A DNA stretch of 64,000 nt, from assembly GCF_016859285.1 (NCBI RefSeq), contig NC_053422.1:11145501-11209500 (forward strand), in the 5' to 3' direction. Below, in pieces: positions 12,900 through 26,414 of this stretch. The translations under genes and the position numbers were made by a program. The stretch is from Xiphias gladius. Its lineage: Eukaryota; Chordata; Actinopteri; Istiophoriformes; Xiphiidae. The notes under the pieces were generated by a model. The model worked only from the letters and a program-made list of their open reading frames with translations, did not search any database and had not been told where the DNA came from. Positions within the stretch are counted from its first letter, which is position 1, and each line of letters starts with the position of its first letter.

Positions 12900-15800
12900 T
12901 TACGGGCTGTATGGTGGGGGCTTCTCGTCAGGATGGTTGTGAGGTGGGGAGTAGCGTGGAGGGACCATAGTGGGCCACAAGTGGCTGGCTCCAGACTGGG
13001 AGTCATCTGACAGGCCGGAGGAGTCGGGGAACATGTAGGAGCCCTGCAGGAAAAGCACAACATTTACTAGAATGACATGTTTAAGAGTTTGATTTCGGTA
13101 TTACTACTGAATGCTGCTGAATAGTCAATCGATCAGTGTATTTGTGTCCAAAGTGGTTGCGCAGCAGTGAAACACAAAACACACAATAAACAGGAGTTAT
13201 GTGGCTAAATTTTCATTTATATACAGAGATGCTATTTTGTGTAATTCAAACTTACATATTGTTCATCATCTTTGTTTACCTTTAAAAAAACCAAACATTT
13301 TTTAAATTCCCAGTTACACTGCTGACTGTTGGACATCTGGAATGAGAAACAATTCTCATATGTACAGTTCTGGGCAAACGTTTCTAGGCACTTTAGATGT
13401 TCAGATTCTTATTCATCACATAATTCCATCAGGGAGGCGTCTGATTGGCCACAAATTCATTCTGCGGCATGAAAACAACCCAAAAGACACAACCGGAGTC
13501 ACGGAGCACTGTCTTCAGAGACAAGAAAAACAAGGGGTCCTGCAACAGATGGTCTGGCCCCCACATAGACCTGATTTCAACATCATGGAGTCAGTCTGGG
13601 ATCACGCCAGGAGACAGGAAGCACTGAGACAGAAGAACTGTGGCAAGTTCTCCAAAATGCTTGGTACAACCGACCGGCCAAGCACCTTGAAAACTGTGTG
13701 CAAGAGGAGGACTGGTGCTGTTTTAATGACAAAGCAATATTTACTGCACTTTGTATGAAGTTAACTGAAAAAACAATTATTCATGGTGTTATTTTTGAAA
13801 GCGTTCTAAAGCATCCGCACAGTACTGTGTATATTATATTATATTGTATATATATATATATAAGATATAAAATTTTTATTCAGTGTAACTCTTTATCTTG
13901 TCCTGAGGTTTTAGGCCTTTGTATAAAATTTCAGCTTCCTACCTCTACTGCACAAGCCCTTGTTTACAGTAGATATCTGAGTATATGTGAGTATATGCTC
14001 AGTTGTCTGTTTATTAGGTACACCTAGCTAAAACTAACGTAGTCTAATACAACTGTCCCGCAATAAATCCTACCTTTATGAAGGTTATAATGTTCAGCAG
14101 GTAATTCTACTGTATGATCATGTTGGAGGCTGCCATTTGTGTTTATCTAATATATATCAAAATGTGTTTTAATGCAGAACACATCCTCAGTCTATGCGTT
14201 TCGTGCAGCACTGTACCTGCAGGTCGTAGGCAGTGTAAGGCGGCAGGCAGGGGGCAGTGTTGTAATGTGAGTTGAGAGAAGTGGTGGGCGGAGGAGGCCC
14301 TGGGGGGACCGGAGCTGCGATGGCCTCTGGTTCAGACGAACTCTCTGAGGCAGAAGAGGGGGTCTGGCAAAGAAGTGAAGAGTATTATTTAGCATTTACC
14401 AATCCACAAACACGTAGAGCTGTGAGAATCACCTTTACATCAGTTAATACTGATAAATTTATCATTAAATATCTTAAACATAAAACATCGGGCTAATTTG
14501 CACACATTTGTTTGTTTGTTGGTGAATAAATGTATCAATCACTTGACGTACCATGTCCTTGAAGCCTCCCAGCACCGCAGCGGTAATGATGCCCAGGAAG
14601 AGGGCCACGATGTTGAGGATGGTAGCGGACCACAGCAGGTGATAGAGGTGCACCACGTCCTGGCAGCTCTTCACATCTGTGTATTCATGGTAGCCTCCGA
14701 TCACCTCTACACGGCTAGCCCAGTGGGTTGGACAGAGAGGGGAACAGCCTACAGTCAAGCCACAAAAGTCACTGACAGGGTTTCTAAGTTTTTGGGGGGT
14801 TTTTTTGTCTTGTTTTTACGCAACTATATCAACCACTGCAAAAGGCTCCGAGCATTTGTATCCAGGACACAGTGAAAGACATAAGACCAATTTTGATTTA
14901 TGGTTGTGAAAGCTCAGATGGTTTCAGTTTAAATCGGAGAGGAGAAGCCATTGAAAAGATGCTGCTATAGAGCCGATGAGGACATGGATGAATGTTTGGT
15001 CAGAAACAAACAGAACATGCAGAGGAAATGTCAACCCAAGAACACATTTCTATCATGGGTTATGTTAAAAACACTTAAATGCCACTTATCAAAAAATAAA
15101 GAGTTGATCAGGAATGGCTATTATGGGTCTAGAAAAAAGGGACCTACTTCCAAATCATGGATGATTTCCTAAACTTTTTCAAAACATCTTTATTCTGAAG
15201 TCCCATAAGAGGATGTTCTCTGAAACAAAGGTTAAAAGAAAAACAAACATTCTGGTTCTAATACAATCAATGTTGCAATGCAAAGAAATCTCCCACAAAA
15301 AAAAATGGCAAAACAGTAAGCATCAAAAAATCCAAACAATCAAAGCGAAACAGCCAAAGCACGTAGCCGCTGATGCTGTAACCCACTCAGGGTACTCACT
15401 TCCCGCAGTTGTAGAGGTCGCAGCAGTAACAGGTGTTGCTCTTCACGCGCAGGTTACAGGGTGTGCGCGACGATGTCTGACAGGGCACCTGGATGTCAAA
15501 AAAAACAAAACAAAAAAACAAAACAAAGAAAGTATAGATTTTTTTTTACAGTCCGCTGTTGGCAAAGTCCCTAAACAACATCCTGGCTGACCGATAATGG
15601 CGGACACAAGAGTACAGGTCCAAGATTTACACTGGGGAGGAACTGATCTTATTTCTGTTGCACTTAAAGTGAAAAATTGTTTTTCTTACGTCACGGTCAG
15701 ATGCTGTCTCACTGGAGTGATACTCACAACGGCCAGCATACAGAGGCCTGAGGTCCTGCAGTACAATAAACATCAATTACATGTATTTCGTCAAGGTCCA

Positions 15801-18800
15801 CTCAAGTTTACCAAAGGAGACAAGAACTCAGATTGGACTTGATTGGTGCTGCATGATAAATGGCTGCAATTGTGATTACAGGGATGAAATCAAACGTCAT
15901 CAAACAAAACGTCTTAGAAAACCAGTAAGAAAGGCTGAATTACTAACTGGGCAAAGTGGGCGACTGCCCCTCCATTCCCAGACCTCTGGGGTCCTGAAAA
16001 ATCCAGCTTCACTGTGTCAATTAATTTGTGGAAAGTGGATTAATTAATGATTTGTTTGGTAGTGCTGTATGCTAACCCATTAAAACACAACCTAAATGAT
16101 GAGGACTTTAAAGCAGCGCCTGCATTGTTACATAATCCCGAGGCCATGTCTTTAAATTTTAATACCTTCATTCTCTCACTTGACATTACACGTACATGGT
16201 GAATGAAGCTGACGTGGGATTTTCGCTGTGTGCGCTCTTCCTGATGCGCACTTAAAAGCAGCAGTACACGATGCCCAGAGGGTGAGCTGTAATTCTCTTT
16301 CTGTTCCTATTTCTATTGTGAAAAATTCATGAGAAGGGCAGAGGTCAGTTCATCTGAGTTTTACAGTTTATTCACATTTTCAAAGCGCATTCAAGCTCTT
16401 ACACTTCCACTTTTTTCAAAAAAAATTACATTTGGAAATATTCAGCCTATCTTTCCTTGTTCCTACATGCTACACGATTTACAATCAACAACCTTTATAA
16501 TTTCACTCTGAACTGAGTTCACCACCTTCTTCTTTTCTTCGAGGTATCCTACCAACCCCTCATGTCTAGTAACATAAACGAGTTCAAAAATATGATCGAA
16601 ACATCATCCTCAAAATTAACAATTATTACCGTTTAACAGTAAACATAAATATCATAATAATTTCCAATTCACAGACCTATGCAAGAACATACAAAACTAT
16701 TATTTATTGTCAACTTTCAATAATTATTTCACTTAACATTGAGATTAAAATTATGCATTAATGTTTTGGAGAAAAACATTGGTAAGCGACGGAATGCTAC
16801 CTTCATTTTTGTAAAATCCCTGTAAATAAAAGTTGCAACAAATCTTGAAAATAAAGTTTCGTTCCACCTGTAAAGTAAAAGTGCTCCCACCTTAACCTGT
16901 GAATGAGGAGCATTTTGGACCAGTATTTCACAAACCATGGGTCCCAACCCAATGGGCGGGTGCTGACATGTAATCCTAATATCAATATTATTATTTCAGT
17001 TTTTTAAAATTTGTTTTGCAGAGTTCAAAATTCTCCTACAAGTGGCCTATATTTTCTCCAAAGGCATTTTACTGCCTGCAAAGCCGTGCATATTTTCCTG
17101 TGGTAATTGGTACCTTAGCGAACTCAGTCACTAACTGGTAACGTTTGTTCAAAAATGTAAACAGGGTATGTGGCATGTGAGATATTTTTACCATAAATCC
17201 GATCCTCTGAACGACTGTTTCTGCCTTTATTGATCTAATTATGTTTTCACAAACTTAGGTCACTAAATTTCCATTTTGAGCCTCAAGATGAGAAAGTAGA
17301 GCAGCCCATCCTATAAATGAAAATCATTAGTTTAAGTTAAAATAGCAGCCAAAATCATGATGGTTATTACTTTACACTAATTCTGCACCCCTATGTTTCA
17401 TGTACACTCAGTTATTCAAAGCAAGAAAGGCTCATGTAATTCAACACTATAAATGGGACATGTCATTTAGTCTGGGAAGATATATATATATTAATATATA
17501 TTCTTAAAAAGTCACAAGTATCAAAAATTTAGCTCACTGATATTATAATAGCCAGAAAAACAACGTTGCAAACCCACAACCTTCTCCTATTTCTCTTGAA
17601 TTCAACAGTGCGCCTCTTTGTAGTTTAGTGTACTAAGAACAGTTTGAAAGGAAAATTTCCATTTTCCATTTCACTGACACCACTGGCAAAGGAAAACCTG
17701 CTAATGGTGCTGATCTCCCTTTTTACCCAGCCCTAAATTATTTTTGGCATAATTGTTTTAAGAGTGCATTAGCGGTTTTTATCTTTTTGTGTACTTTGCA
17801 TCATGGAAAAAAAAACATCCCTCTACCACAAATATATTTGTGTGGCTGAGAAGGGCGTGGCAGATGCTACGGCCTGCCATATGGGAGCAACGCCCTTGCA
17901 GAAGCGCATGCCTTTTACTATATGTGTAATGCAGACTGAGTATATTAGGCTGTAACGGGGATGGCACCGATTAATGAGCTTTTTATAAATTGGAGGGTAA
18001 GTGTTTCTCTATATCCATAATATATTAGTTTCGTTAAATGAGTAGAAGCTCTGGTGATACTTACAATGTGCCTGGCAGCAAAAACCCCATCAACAATAGC
18101 ACAGCAGAAGGCAGCCACCACTCCGAAACTGATGAAGACAATAGATGCCACTAACTGTGAGAGAAAACAGAGGAGCATCGGCTTCATCTCTCTTCATCAT
18201 GATACAATGAGTTTATTGTTGTAGAAGACTAGAAACTAAACTTAAACATGCACGTGTTGCATTTGCAACACTCGTGTGTGTAATCCCACTTTTCTCTGAG
18301 CGAGAATCCCGGGAATGGGACGAGGGCGGAGGGGGTCGTGGGCCAGGTAAAGGTCGACAGCGACAGAGCGCCCTGGTTGTCACCCAGCTCCAGCGGTGTA
18401 TGTGGCTGGCGCAGTGCCCTGCTCTTTAAGGGCACTGCAACCCCTTTACACTCCTCCTTCAACTCCACGATGAAAGGCGGCATGTATTCAGTTGCACCCC
18501 ACCCTGTCTGCAGCCGCCCCAGCTCGCACGGTGGGGAGCCAGTGCGGCCGACGCAACGGATTCAACAGCAAATTGCGGCTTTGCTAAGATTTCTGCGATA
18601 GGTTCTGAGTACAGCTGCCGACGTGAAAACATCCAGACCCAGGGGTTTTCAACAATGCGTGTTTAAGATCTGTCTGATCCGTATTCGTGGTTCTTTCTGC
18701 CGTCTTCTTACTGGTCTGAAATAGTCAGGACTCCGTTGGAAACAATGTCACGTCGATGAGGCAATTCCACGCACCAGTCAGGCCTGATCAACGTTTGAAC

Positions 18801-21800
18801 TTAAGTCTGATGACAGCTGTGGGGTTGTTTGCTTATGCTACACGGCCACTTACGATCAAGTTGTTTTTAGAAGACTCAGCAGTAAATACTTGACCTACAC
18901 GTCTCAGAAACACTACATGTCTTAATCGGTGCACACTTTGAATTGATTTTCACATCTTGTTGGTGATCATTATCCTTTATTTTGAACTGTAATTCCGATA
19001 GGTGGAAATGGAAGCTCCCTTTGCAGAGTCTGCTACTGATTTCTGCTGATTGGATTATCGAGTGAATCACAGTAACTTTCCTATCAGCTGTGATTCAGCT
19101 ACTTTCACTTGCTTCCAAGTATGAAAATATAAACTTACCTTGCTGAAAATTTGGGTGGCACCTAACTATATTTTAAATTATTAATACATCTGCTGATCAT
19201 TTACTCACTGCAAAATGTCCATCAAAATTTCCCAGAGAAAGGTCCAAAATCCAAATACAGTTGCACGCAGACGTTTGGGCACCCCTGGGTAAAATCACCC
19301 CTGGGGGTAGGGTGTCCACACTTCTGTGCATGCCAAAATTACTGTTTAATTTATTATACTTTTCAAGATCATGAAACAAAAGTTAACGGCATTAACATTT
19401 GAAGTAAAGCTAATTTTTTTTCATGTCTGTTTGCTGCAGGGACTGTTTACCTCTTTTCACTTTGAGAATATACAAAATATGGAATTTGTCCAGTTCCATA
19501 GAACCGTATATTCAATTTACTGACATAGAAGACAAACAAAACCTCAAAATATTCACATTTGAGCGGCTAGAAGCAGCAATTCATTGATTATCAAAATAAT
19601 TGCCAATTAATTGTCTGTTGATCAACTAATCATTTCAGCTCTCATGGAAATGCAAAAGTCACAGGCCTCTATGACCCCAGACCATAAATAATAACAACAC
19701 ATTTACATTTTATGGGAAAAAGCAAATCAGAAGTAGTGCGGCATAACGTGACACAGCTCAGTGTCACACATACACTGTCTGCAACTGCAGGCATCCAAAC
19801 TCTGCTGTGCTAAGGGAAAAAGTGTCGTGGTACAAACTCATACTTCATTTCAGCTCTGACAGTCCCTGCCCGGCACCTCCCACCTGCTCCTCTCATCTGC
19901 AGTTTCCTTCTCCACATTCCCGTGTGGACATCCGTCACTTAAACCCTATTTCTATTTCTGGCTGCCTCTCCCCTGCGCCCCAGGACACTCGCTCTGATAC
20001 GCGACGTACACCTCCTCAGGCCAAGTGGGACTCGCAGCCTAGGGCAGGTCTGCTGCTCGCGGTGTCACGTTAACAACGTAATCAAGCTGTGGGCTGCTGA
20101 AAGCTAACTGGAACCCACGCGCAGTTTAATAACAGTGTTCTGTGTCTGTAGAGACGAGGAGACACCGGGCACTGAAAGCAATCTCAATGCACAGCGGTAA
20201 TATAAATCCTCTTACCATCTGCCGCTTGTTCTCTATCAAATGAGCGCCGATAATTCCCAGAAAAGAGCCAAAGCCCAGCTGAGGAGAGAGAAAATAACTG
20301 TTAGGGCATTTATCTAATTTGACTATAAAGCTTTGATTTCATAGGGCAGTTAGATAAATCAAGATTTAAGTCTGTGAGTGTAAGTTTGTCTCCTCTTCTG
20401 GGGAAGCACTTCAGCATGTTTACAATATTATCAACTATTCACTTCTATAGATAAGCAAAATACCTTGAAGATTCATTTACTTTGATTTGAGGATTTGTGA
20501 GAAAGTTTCTCTCAATCTTATGCTGCCCTTCGTAATTCAATATTATTTCTTTGTAAATCTCTGTCAATTTCATTATATTTGACTATTAATTATTATTAAT
20601 TGAACTATTAATCTGATGAATTTGAATTTAAAGTTGTAGGAGGCATCTTCACATTGGCTGCTTTCCCGGCAGCTCCTTACGTGAGGCAGAATGTTAAAAG
20701 CCGAGCACTGCGAAGAAAACAGATTTATGGGCTGAGATGCTTTACCACACTCAGCCTCTAATGACAGCGATGCTGAATAATGAATGTGGGGAAAATTCAT
20801 CCCTCAGAGACCTTCAGTAATTACATTCATGAGAGTCCGGAAGCGGGAAGAGCTCGCTTGGAAACACTTACACTTCACTTATCACTCACTTATTATGAAC
20901 TCTGATGTGGAACAGGCCTCCTGCTGCTGCTGATGCTGCTGCTACATGTAAGTGTGAATGTGCACTTACAATGACTCCTGGGTAGTAGCCGCCCACTGTG
21001 ATGTTCTGCGTCCTGGTAGTCGCTGCCAGGCCAAAGATGAGGATGAGCACAGACACGATGAGCAGCAGAACCGTCACTATTATGGATTTCCTCTTCCTCC
21101 TCTTAAAGGAACCTACAAGACAGCGAACGAGTGAACATGTGCGGTAAAGTGATGCAAAAACCAGAAGATGAGCGTGCAGCTGCCGTAGGATCCGCCACAA
21201 GCATTGATGCAATATGAGAACTAGTTAAAGAGACCCACAGCGGGACTGGAGTCTCTTGGGCCCCGTCCCTTTGACCACTGGTGGTTTTCTCTGTTGAAGT
21301 GTCTAAGAGCAAGGTATCAAAATGCATGCTGCTCTGAAGATGCTGCAAAAGGGCTGATCCTATCTGCACTGTAGGTCTGTTGATGTGCGTATTCAAAAGG
21401 TTACAGTCCTTTTAGTATAAAATTCCCTCTTTCTGTTACTATCCCTCCTATACAGCTCAGCAAAAAAACAGAAACAGGGGATTTCACACTAAAAAGGCTT
21501 TTTCTTATTACAGGATTGTTCTAAAAATGACAAATTACTTCTTATGTTTCTCATGATGGGAAAAAAAATCCTGGCTTGTACCATAACAGTGAAAAAAATT
21601 ACACAAAATACCCAATTTTAATTTGACATATACATTTTTATGTTTTTTTCTTTTAAAAAAAAAAATCACAAATGGTTTGGTAACCTGGAAAAAATTTTAA
21701 AGATCAGTGTGATTCTATAATTTGCAGCCATTTCCGGTGAAATTTTTTGTTTCTTAAGCTCAAAGCACATATAAGAAGCAGATTTAACAGTAAAATAGGC

Positions 21801-24800
21801 TTTTTTTCTATTGATCTGTGTCAAAAACTTGAATTGACGCACATCTGGTGGCCTAGGGCTTTAAGATGTTATTTATATAATCACAACGCCCCTCGTACCC
21901 AATCAGCTCTCTGCTGTCTACTATCTAATAAGTGCATAAAAGGTTTTTTGGTAAGGTCGAAAGGGGTGTGAATACTTTTACGGGCACTGCACTGTGTATA
22001 TGATGCACGTGTGTCATCTTCAGGAAACTGTATATTTGTAAACCAGTCTTCATCCTTTACTGAAATCAAATGAGTTAAGTTGAGTTGTCAGGAACTTGCC
22101 TTAGTGAGCTCATAGTGCAACAGGAGAGACAGGAAAACATTCGACCCAACATAATGGTAATAACAACGTCATACTGTCTACTTGAGAACATATTAAAATA
22201 CACAAAGTATCAGAAATATGACGTGGATTGCCTTATGTCCTGCCATGATCTCCATGACAGAAGAACATGTATGCTCCCAGTACTAGTAGTTTGTCATCAA
22301 TAATGCTAACAAAATTTTTAAAAATTAAAACAAAAAACAAAAACAGTTTTACCTCATTATTATACATATTTATGCAGCAAGGCCCATCAACATCTAATCA
22401 GCTCATCTGCTCCATCTGGAGCACCTGTGGTGTAAGTGTGACGTTTCTACTGTGTGTTGTTCTTGAGTTATTGTGTGCAGAAGAATGTGTCTGCAGAGGA
22501 GGCATGAGAAGCAGAAAAAAACAAAACAATATACCTTAAAGTGTGAGAGGTTCGCAATTCAGAAGTCAGATAAGCTAAACCTATTAAACAATACCGTAAA
22601 GAATTTCAAAGACAACTACGGACTGACAACAAAATGTACCTCAAAGTGCCAAAGGTTTGCCAGTAAAGAGTTGAATAGCCTCAGGGATTTTGCGTCTTTG
22701 AAACTGCGAAGAGTTAAAACAGATCTGTCTGCATCTCCAGAGGTCATCTCCTCGAAGAGAGGAGCTGCTGCATGAGAGTCGTCGCTAACAATATTCTGGG
22801 CCTCTTGGTGACGTCAAACTTTAAAAATTGAAGAGAGGCGCTGGTGGGAGTGGCCACTAATTTTAGAAGCAGTCTACACTATTTTCTCTCCTTCGCGTTT
22901 GTTTCAGCAGTAGTGCCACTACCGAACCAACCTGTGACAGAGAAAGCGTCACCTGCCTCCGGTTTGTTTGACAGTAAAGATACGTTCAATGTATTCTGCG
23001 GTGTTCAGACAGCTCGTCATAGGTCGCTGCAGAATCACAGATCGGCCGAGACAACTCTGCGCTCTGTTTTGTCAATCTGCGGCTACAGTGGAGCTGGAAG
23101 CCACAGACAGACAGATTTCATTGCTACTGAATACTGATGCTCCAACCTGGAGATCAATAAGAAGAGCTGTGCCCTCCTTGTGTAACTCAGGAGGCGAGTG
23201 CTTCGGTGTTTGTCGCTACACTGAAAAGAGGAAACACACGGTTTCTGTCAGATTTTGTCACCACAGTGCCTGTACCGTGCCTCTAGGATGAAAAATCTAG
23301 AAACGTATGTACAATTTTTGCAGAGCTGGGAGTTGTATTGCACCAATACGCGGTACATTGCGAGGAGACTACATTTCCCCCGGGATTGCGTTCATTTTAA
23401 TACTGTAATGTCGTTTTCTTTGTCTGATCTCAACGGGTAATTTACAGTTAAATGGAACAATGCGTGTGTCTGTTAATCACGAATGCCTCTGTTTTGCCGT
23501 CGTATCACATCCCTTCATTTTTTAATCTCAGAGACCACATCACTGTTAGTCCAATATCATATGATTATGCCAGTCATTTTCGCACTCTAATACGTTATAT
23601 GATTCTCAGTGGAGGTTTTGAGTAAAAACACGGTTGATACATTTGATTTTATCATCATCTCCTGGCTCTTTGGCAGGAAAAGGCGCTTGTACCTCCAAAT
23701 CATGCATGGCCAGATTGATTTATTATGTGACTTCCTTTGAAAACATTGAGACTGTAGGAGTCAGACGTGTACAGTCAAGTATTGGTCATTTTTGTTATTT
23801 GACCTAGAGTAAATACTACTCATGTGGAGGTAAGATTACTTCTGTCCAACATTACTGAAAGAGTATTTACTCCATGTAATAGACTTGCATTTGGTCAGGG
23901 TCAGTATGATCACAGCACTAACCACTCCCTCTCTAGTTCAATGATGCTCTGAAAACAGGGTTTCTGCAGGCTTCACCGGGTTACATTTAAGACTTTTTAG
24001 GACATTCTGAATACCACATAGAATGCAATTTAATACCTGCTTATGCCGTCATACCGGCCCGAGAGTAAGAGACATCAACGTAAACCAGTACAGGTGATAA
24101 GGCCTTGCACTATTCACCAAGTGTACGAATTTATTGACGTGTCTATCACATTTTTCTTCCGGTACTTTCCAGCCGTATATCACAATAATTTACATTAAAC
24201 GTGACCTAGACCTGAATAAGCAGCAGAAGATGGATGGATAAAAGGATGGATGGATTACCAACTTAAAAAATAAGTAATTACAACTAATTCACATATGAAT
24301 TTTACATTAGGTCAGTGGTCTGTAACAATAGTACTGAGGATTTTCCAGGCAATTTTTGCTAAAATCACATAGATCAGCATTTTATAACTAATTTTACTGC
24401 CTATGGCAAACTAGAAAGTGTTTTAAGACCTTTATAAGTGCAATTCCAGACTTTTTAATCATTCATTCAATCATTTTTTAAAATTTTTTTTAGCCTTTTC
24501 AGTGGCTGCAGATACCCTCTGAAAGGGGAGACCACTTATCTTTCTCAAGCACTGCCTTACAAGGAATAAGAAATCTGAAGCAAACTTACATGAATGGTCG
24601 CACTATATCTCCATATATCTCTGTGATTTTTTTTTTCCAGAGACGGTCGCGTACAGCAAGCAGCCGCCTACTACTACTAGCCGCGCTAGAGTGTGTTCAC
24701 CGATTCACCCTTACGGGAACGGACCGTTTTATCCCTTTTTTTTTTTTTTTTAATTTTCACGGCAGCAGCCTCCTGCCAGTCCCCATCAGAGAGCCGAACA

Positions 24801-25197
24801 TCCAGGCTGCTGTGGTTACCCAACGTCGCCGCACCTGCAGTGACGCGCTGCGGCCTGGACCAGGAAAAAAAAAAAAAAAAAACACGGTCTGGTGATGCAA
24901 CGAGTGTTTTTGTCTGCTTTTGTCTTGGGGGGGGGGGCTGGTCTTGTTTTTAACCAACAAAAATAAAAATAAAAATGTGACGTGTGAAAATACTGACCTT
25001 GGTGTGTATGGGCTATTAAAAGAAGCTTTCGTTGCTCAATGAAAGCCCCCGCAGCGTAGTAAAAACGAGTCTATCATTTAATTGATAAAAAAAAAAAAAC
25101 CTGCTGCAGACGAGCCGTCGACCTTGCACACACACCTACCCATGCTTGTTTCTGAGAGAGTCAGCCCGCTGGATTGAAGGCTCTGAGCCGGAGGCAT
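12900..25197 (-). CDS. TMEM255A: Transmembrane protein 255A (FAM70A)
   Basis: A four-pass membrane protein of unknown biochemical role. Nine minus-strand exons, all GT-AG and phase-compatible: 25140-25197, 20970-21112, 20216-20278, 18065-18154, 15690-15755, 15400-15488, 14552-14714, 14217-14363 and 12900-13043. They total 963 bases, or 320 aa plus stop. The start ATG at 25197 begins [11 protein letters not shown], with [15 protein letters not shown] following, equivalent to the human N-terminus. TM1 is [21 protein letters not shown], followed by [18 protein letters not shown]2 is [17 protein letters not shown]3 is [21 protein letters not shown], and TM4 is [20 protein letters not shown]. The loop between TM3 and TM4 is Cys-rich ([14 protein letters not shown]). 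The tail is Pro-rich, with PPPYSP as the C-terminus, as in human. The exon for [17 protein letters not shown] is shorter than its human counterpart. Family identity is certain; function is not. Confidence 0.96.
13364..13828 (+). mobile_element. Tc1/mariner-like element remnant
   Basis: Ends read ACAGTTCTGGGCAAACG on the left and, on the other strand at the right, ACAGTACTGTGCGGATGC: degenerate terminal inverted repeats of the fish Tc1 type. Inside is a piece of the transposase C-terminal half, with [36 protein letters not shown] and SVWDHARRQ (the DDE-region PDFN block). At about 465 bp, against the usual 1.3-1.6 kb, and with the N-terminal half missing, it is a dead, internally deleted copy. 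It lies in a TMEM255A intron. Confidence 0.88.
13999..14165. mobile_element. Short inverted-repeat element, family 'TTATTAGGTACACCT', copy 3 (left half)
   Basis: TGTTTATTAGGTACACCTAG, then CTAAAACTAACGTAGTCTAATAC, matches the left end of the copy at 10646. The right inverted end is missing. It ends shortly before TMEM255A exon 8. Confidence 0.7.
15756..20215 (-). other. TMEM255A: TMEM255A introns around the short exon 18065-18154
   Basis: Two introns, 15756-18064 and 18155-20215. They are mostly AT-rich sequence. A transposon-end-like motif (GTTTGGGCACCCCTGGG) lies near 19273-19289, and a partial copy of the 'AATTAGTTGATCAA' repeat lies at about 19556-19642. I see no coding sequence. Confidence 0.55.
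21113..25139 (-). other. TMEM255A: TMEM255A first intron
   Basis: A 4 kb intron. GGTGTGAATACTTTTACGGG, then CACTGCA, at 21967-21993 looks like the right end of a Tc1-type element; I find no matching left end. Tandem GGAT units near 24229-24256 follow a teleost LINE-tail-like stretch. I see no genuine coding exon; the open frames here lack any recognisable domain. Confidence 0.5.
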
Positions 25198-26378
25198 GCT
25201 GGCTTCGGGATGTTTAGCGTAGTCCACCGGACGATCCTTTTGCAAATTTAAAAAAAAAAAAATCACGCCAAAATGTCCCTCGCTATGTATCTGGGAGCCA
25301 ACCGCTTACAATCGTGAGCTAGCGCAGACGGTGCGTTCGCGTGCTGTGGCATTCTCTGACAGCAGCCCTCCGTGCCCGCCGAGCCCGAGTCCGTCTCGTT
25401 TACATCCCCGCTTGCTTGTTGATACGCCTCGCGGTGCCCGTCCTCACGAAGCGTCGGTGTCGGACGGAGGGTAGCAGCTGCTGCCGGATGTATGTGCGCA
25501 TGTCACAAACCTGCTCGGGGAAAAAAAAAAAAAAAGGAACGTTACTCGGTGGCTTAACCATTTCAAAGCAGTGTAACGATGCTGTTCGTGTTTCGTTACT
25601 TTCTGTCCGTCGGGTGTTTTTTGTTCACCTGTGCTCAAATTTACAGATCAACTGTTGAATCGTCAGAATAATTCATATAGTTTTTATCCTCCTAATACTA
25701 TCGTCACTGTGGATAAAACTCAAAATACCCGTATACGTTCGCTGAGAGACAAATCATTTTTGGGATAGTTAGCTAGTTTAGTATCGGTTAACGGGTCAAC
25801 TTCCGTGCTAACGTTACGAGAAGAGAAGACTACAAGCTTCGAATCAAAAAACGGGTTTGGGGTTTAAAACGCAACCTGTATCGTTTAAGTTTTTACTTTA
25901 TTTTACAGCAAATACAAATGATGTGAGAAAAATGTAAAAAAAAAACCGCCCTCCCGAGACAGGAAAGCAACGGTAATCCGTAACGGTCACCACCTCAGGG
26001 TTTATCACTGCAAACCGGGTTAAAAGGGTTCGAGCGACAGCCTGCTCTACACCACGTCGAGTCAAATAACCCGGGTTTAAGGTGTTTAATGAGTCGTGTG
26101 CTGCTCTTTGTGTCTGTGTGAGAGACTCGGGGCCACTCGTCTCGGTCAGGGGGAAAAGTAAAAGTTGTGGGCATCGAGCGCCCCCAGCTGTCCGAAATAC
26201 AACGGTGCGTTCGAGAGCTATCGGTCATTCGGGCGGCAGCCATAGCAGCACTTTTGCATGATTCAACAGGAAGAGACACACAGCGTGCTGCCTTCATGTG
26301 CATGTTGTAAGATTCGAAGCCCTAAAGAAGATTTTACTCTAAACAGCACTACTTAATTTATAATAGCAACATTAATAC

Positions 26379-26414
<36 letters not shown>

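Noticed and set aside
13342-13758. A 138-codon frame as a host gene
   Set aside because: It is a transposase fragment between Tc1-type ends, lacking the N-terminal half.
22844-23440. Several open frames in TMEM255A intron 1
   Set aside because: They overlap in different frames, show no known domain and no splice support.
26384-26411. TA repeat as a structural or origin-like signal
   Set aside because: A plain microsatellite with nothing around it to suggest more.
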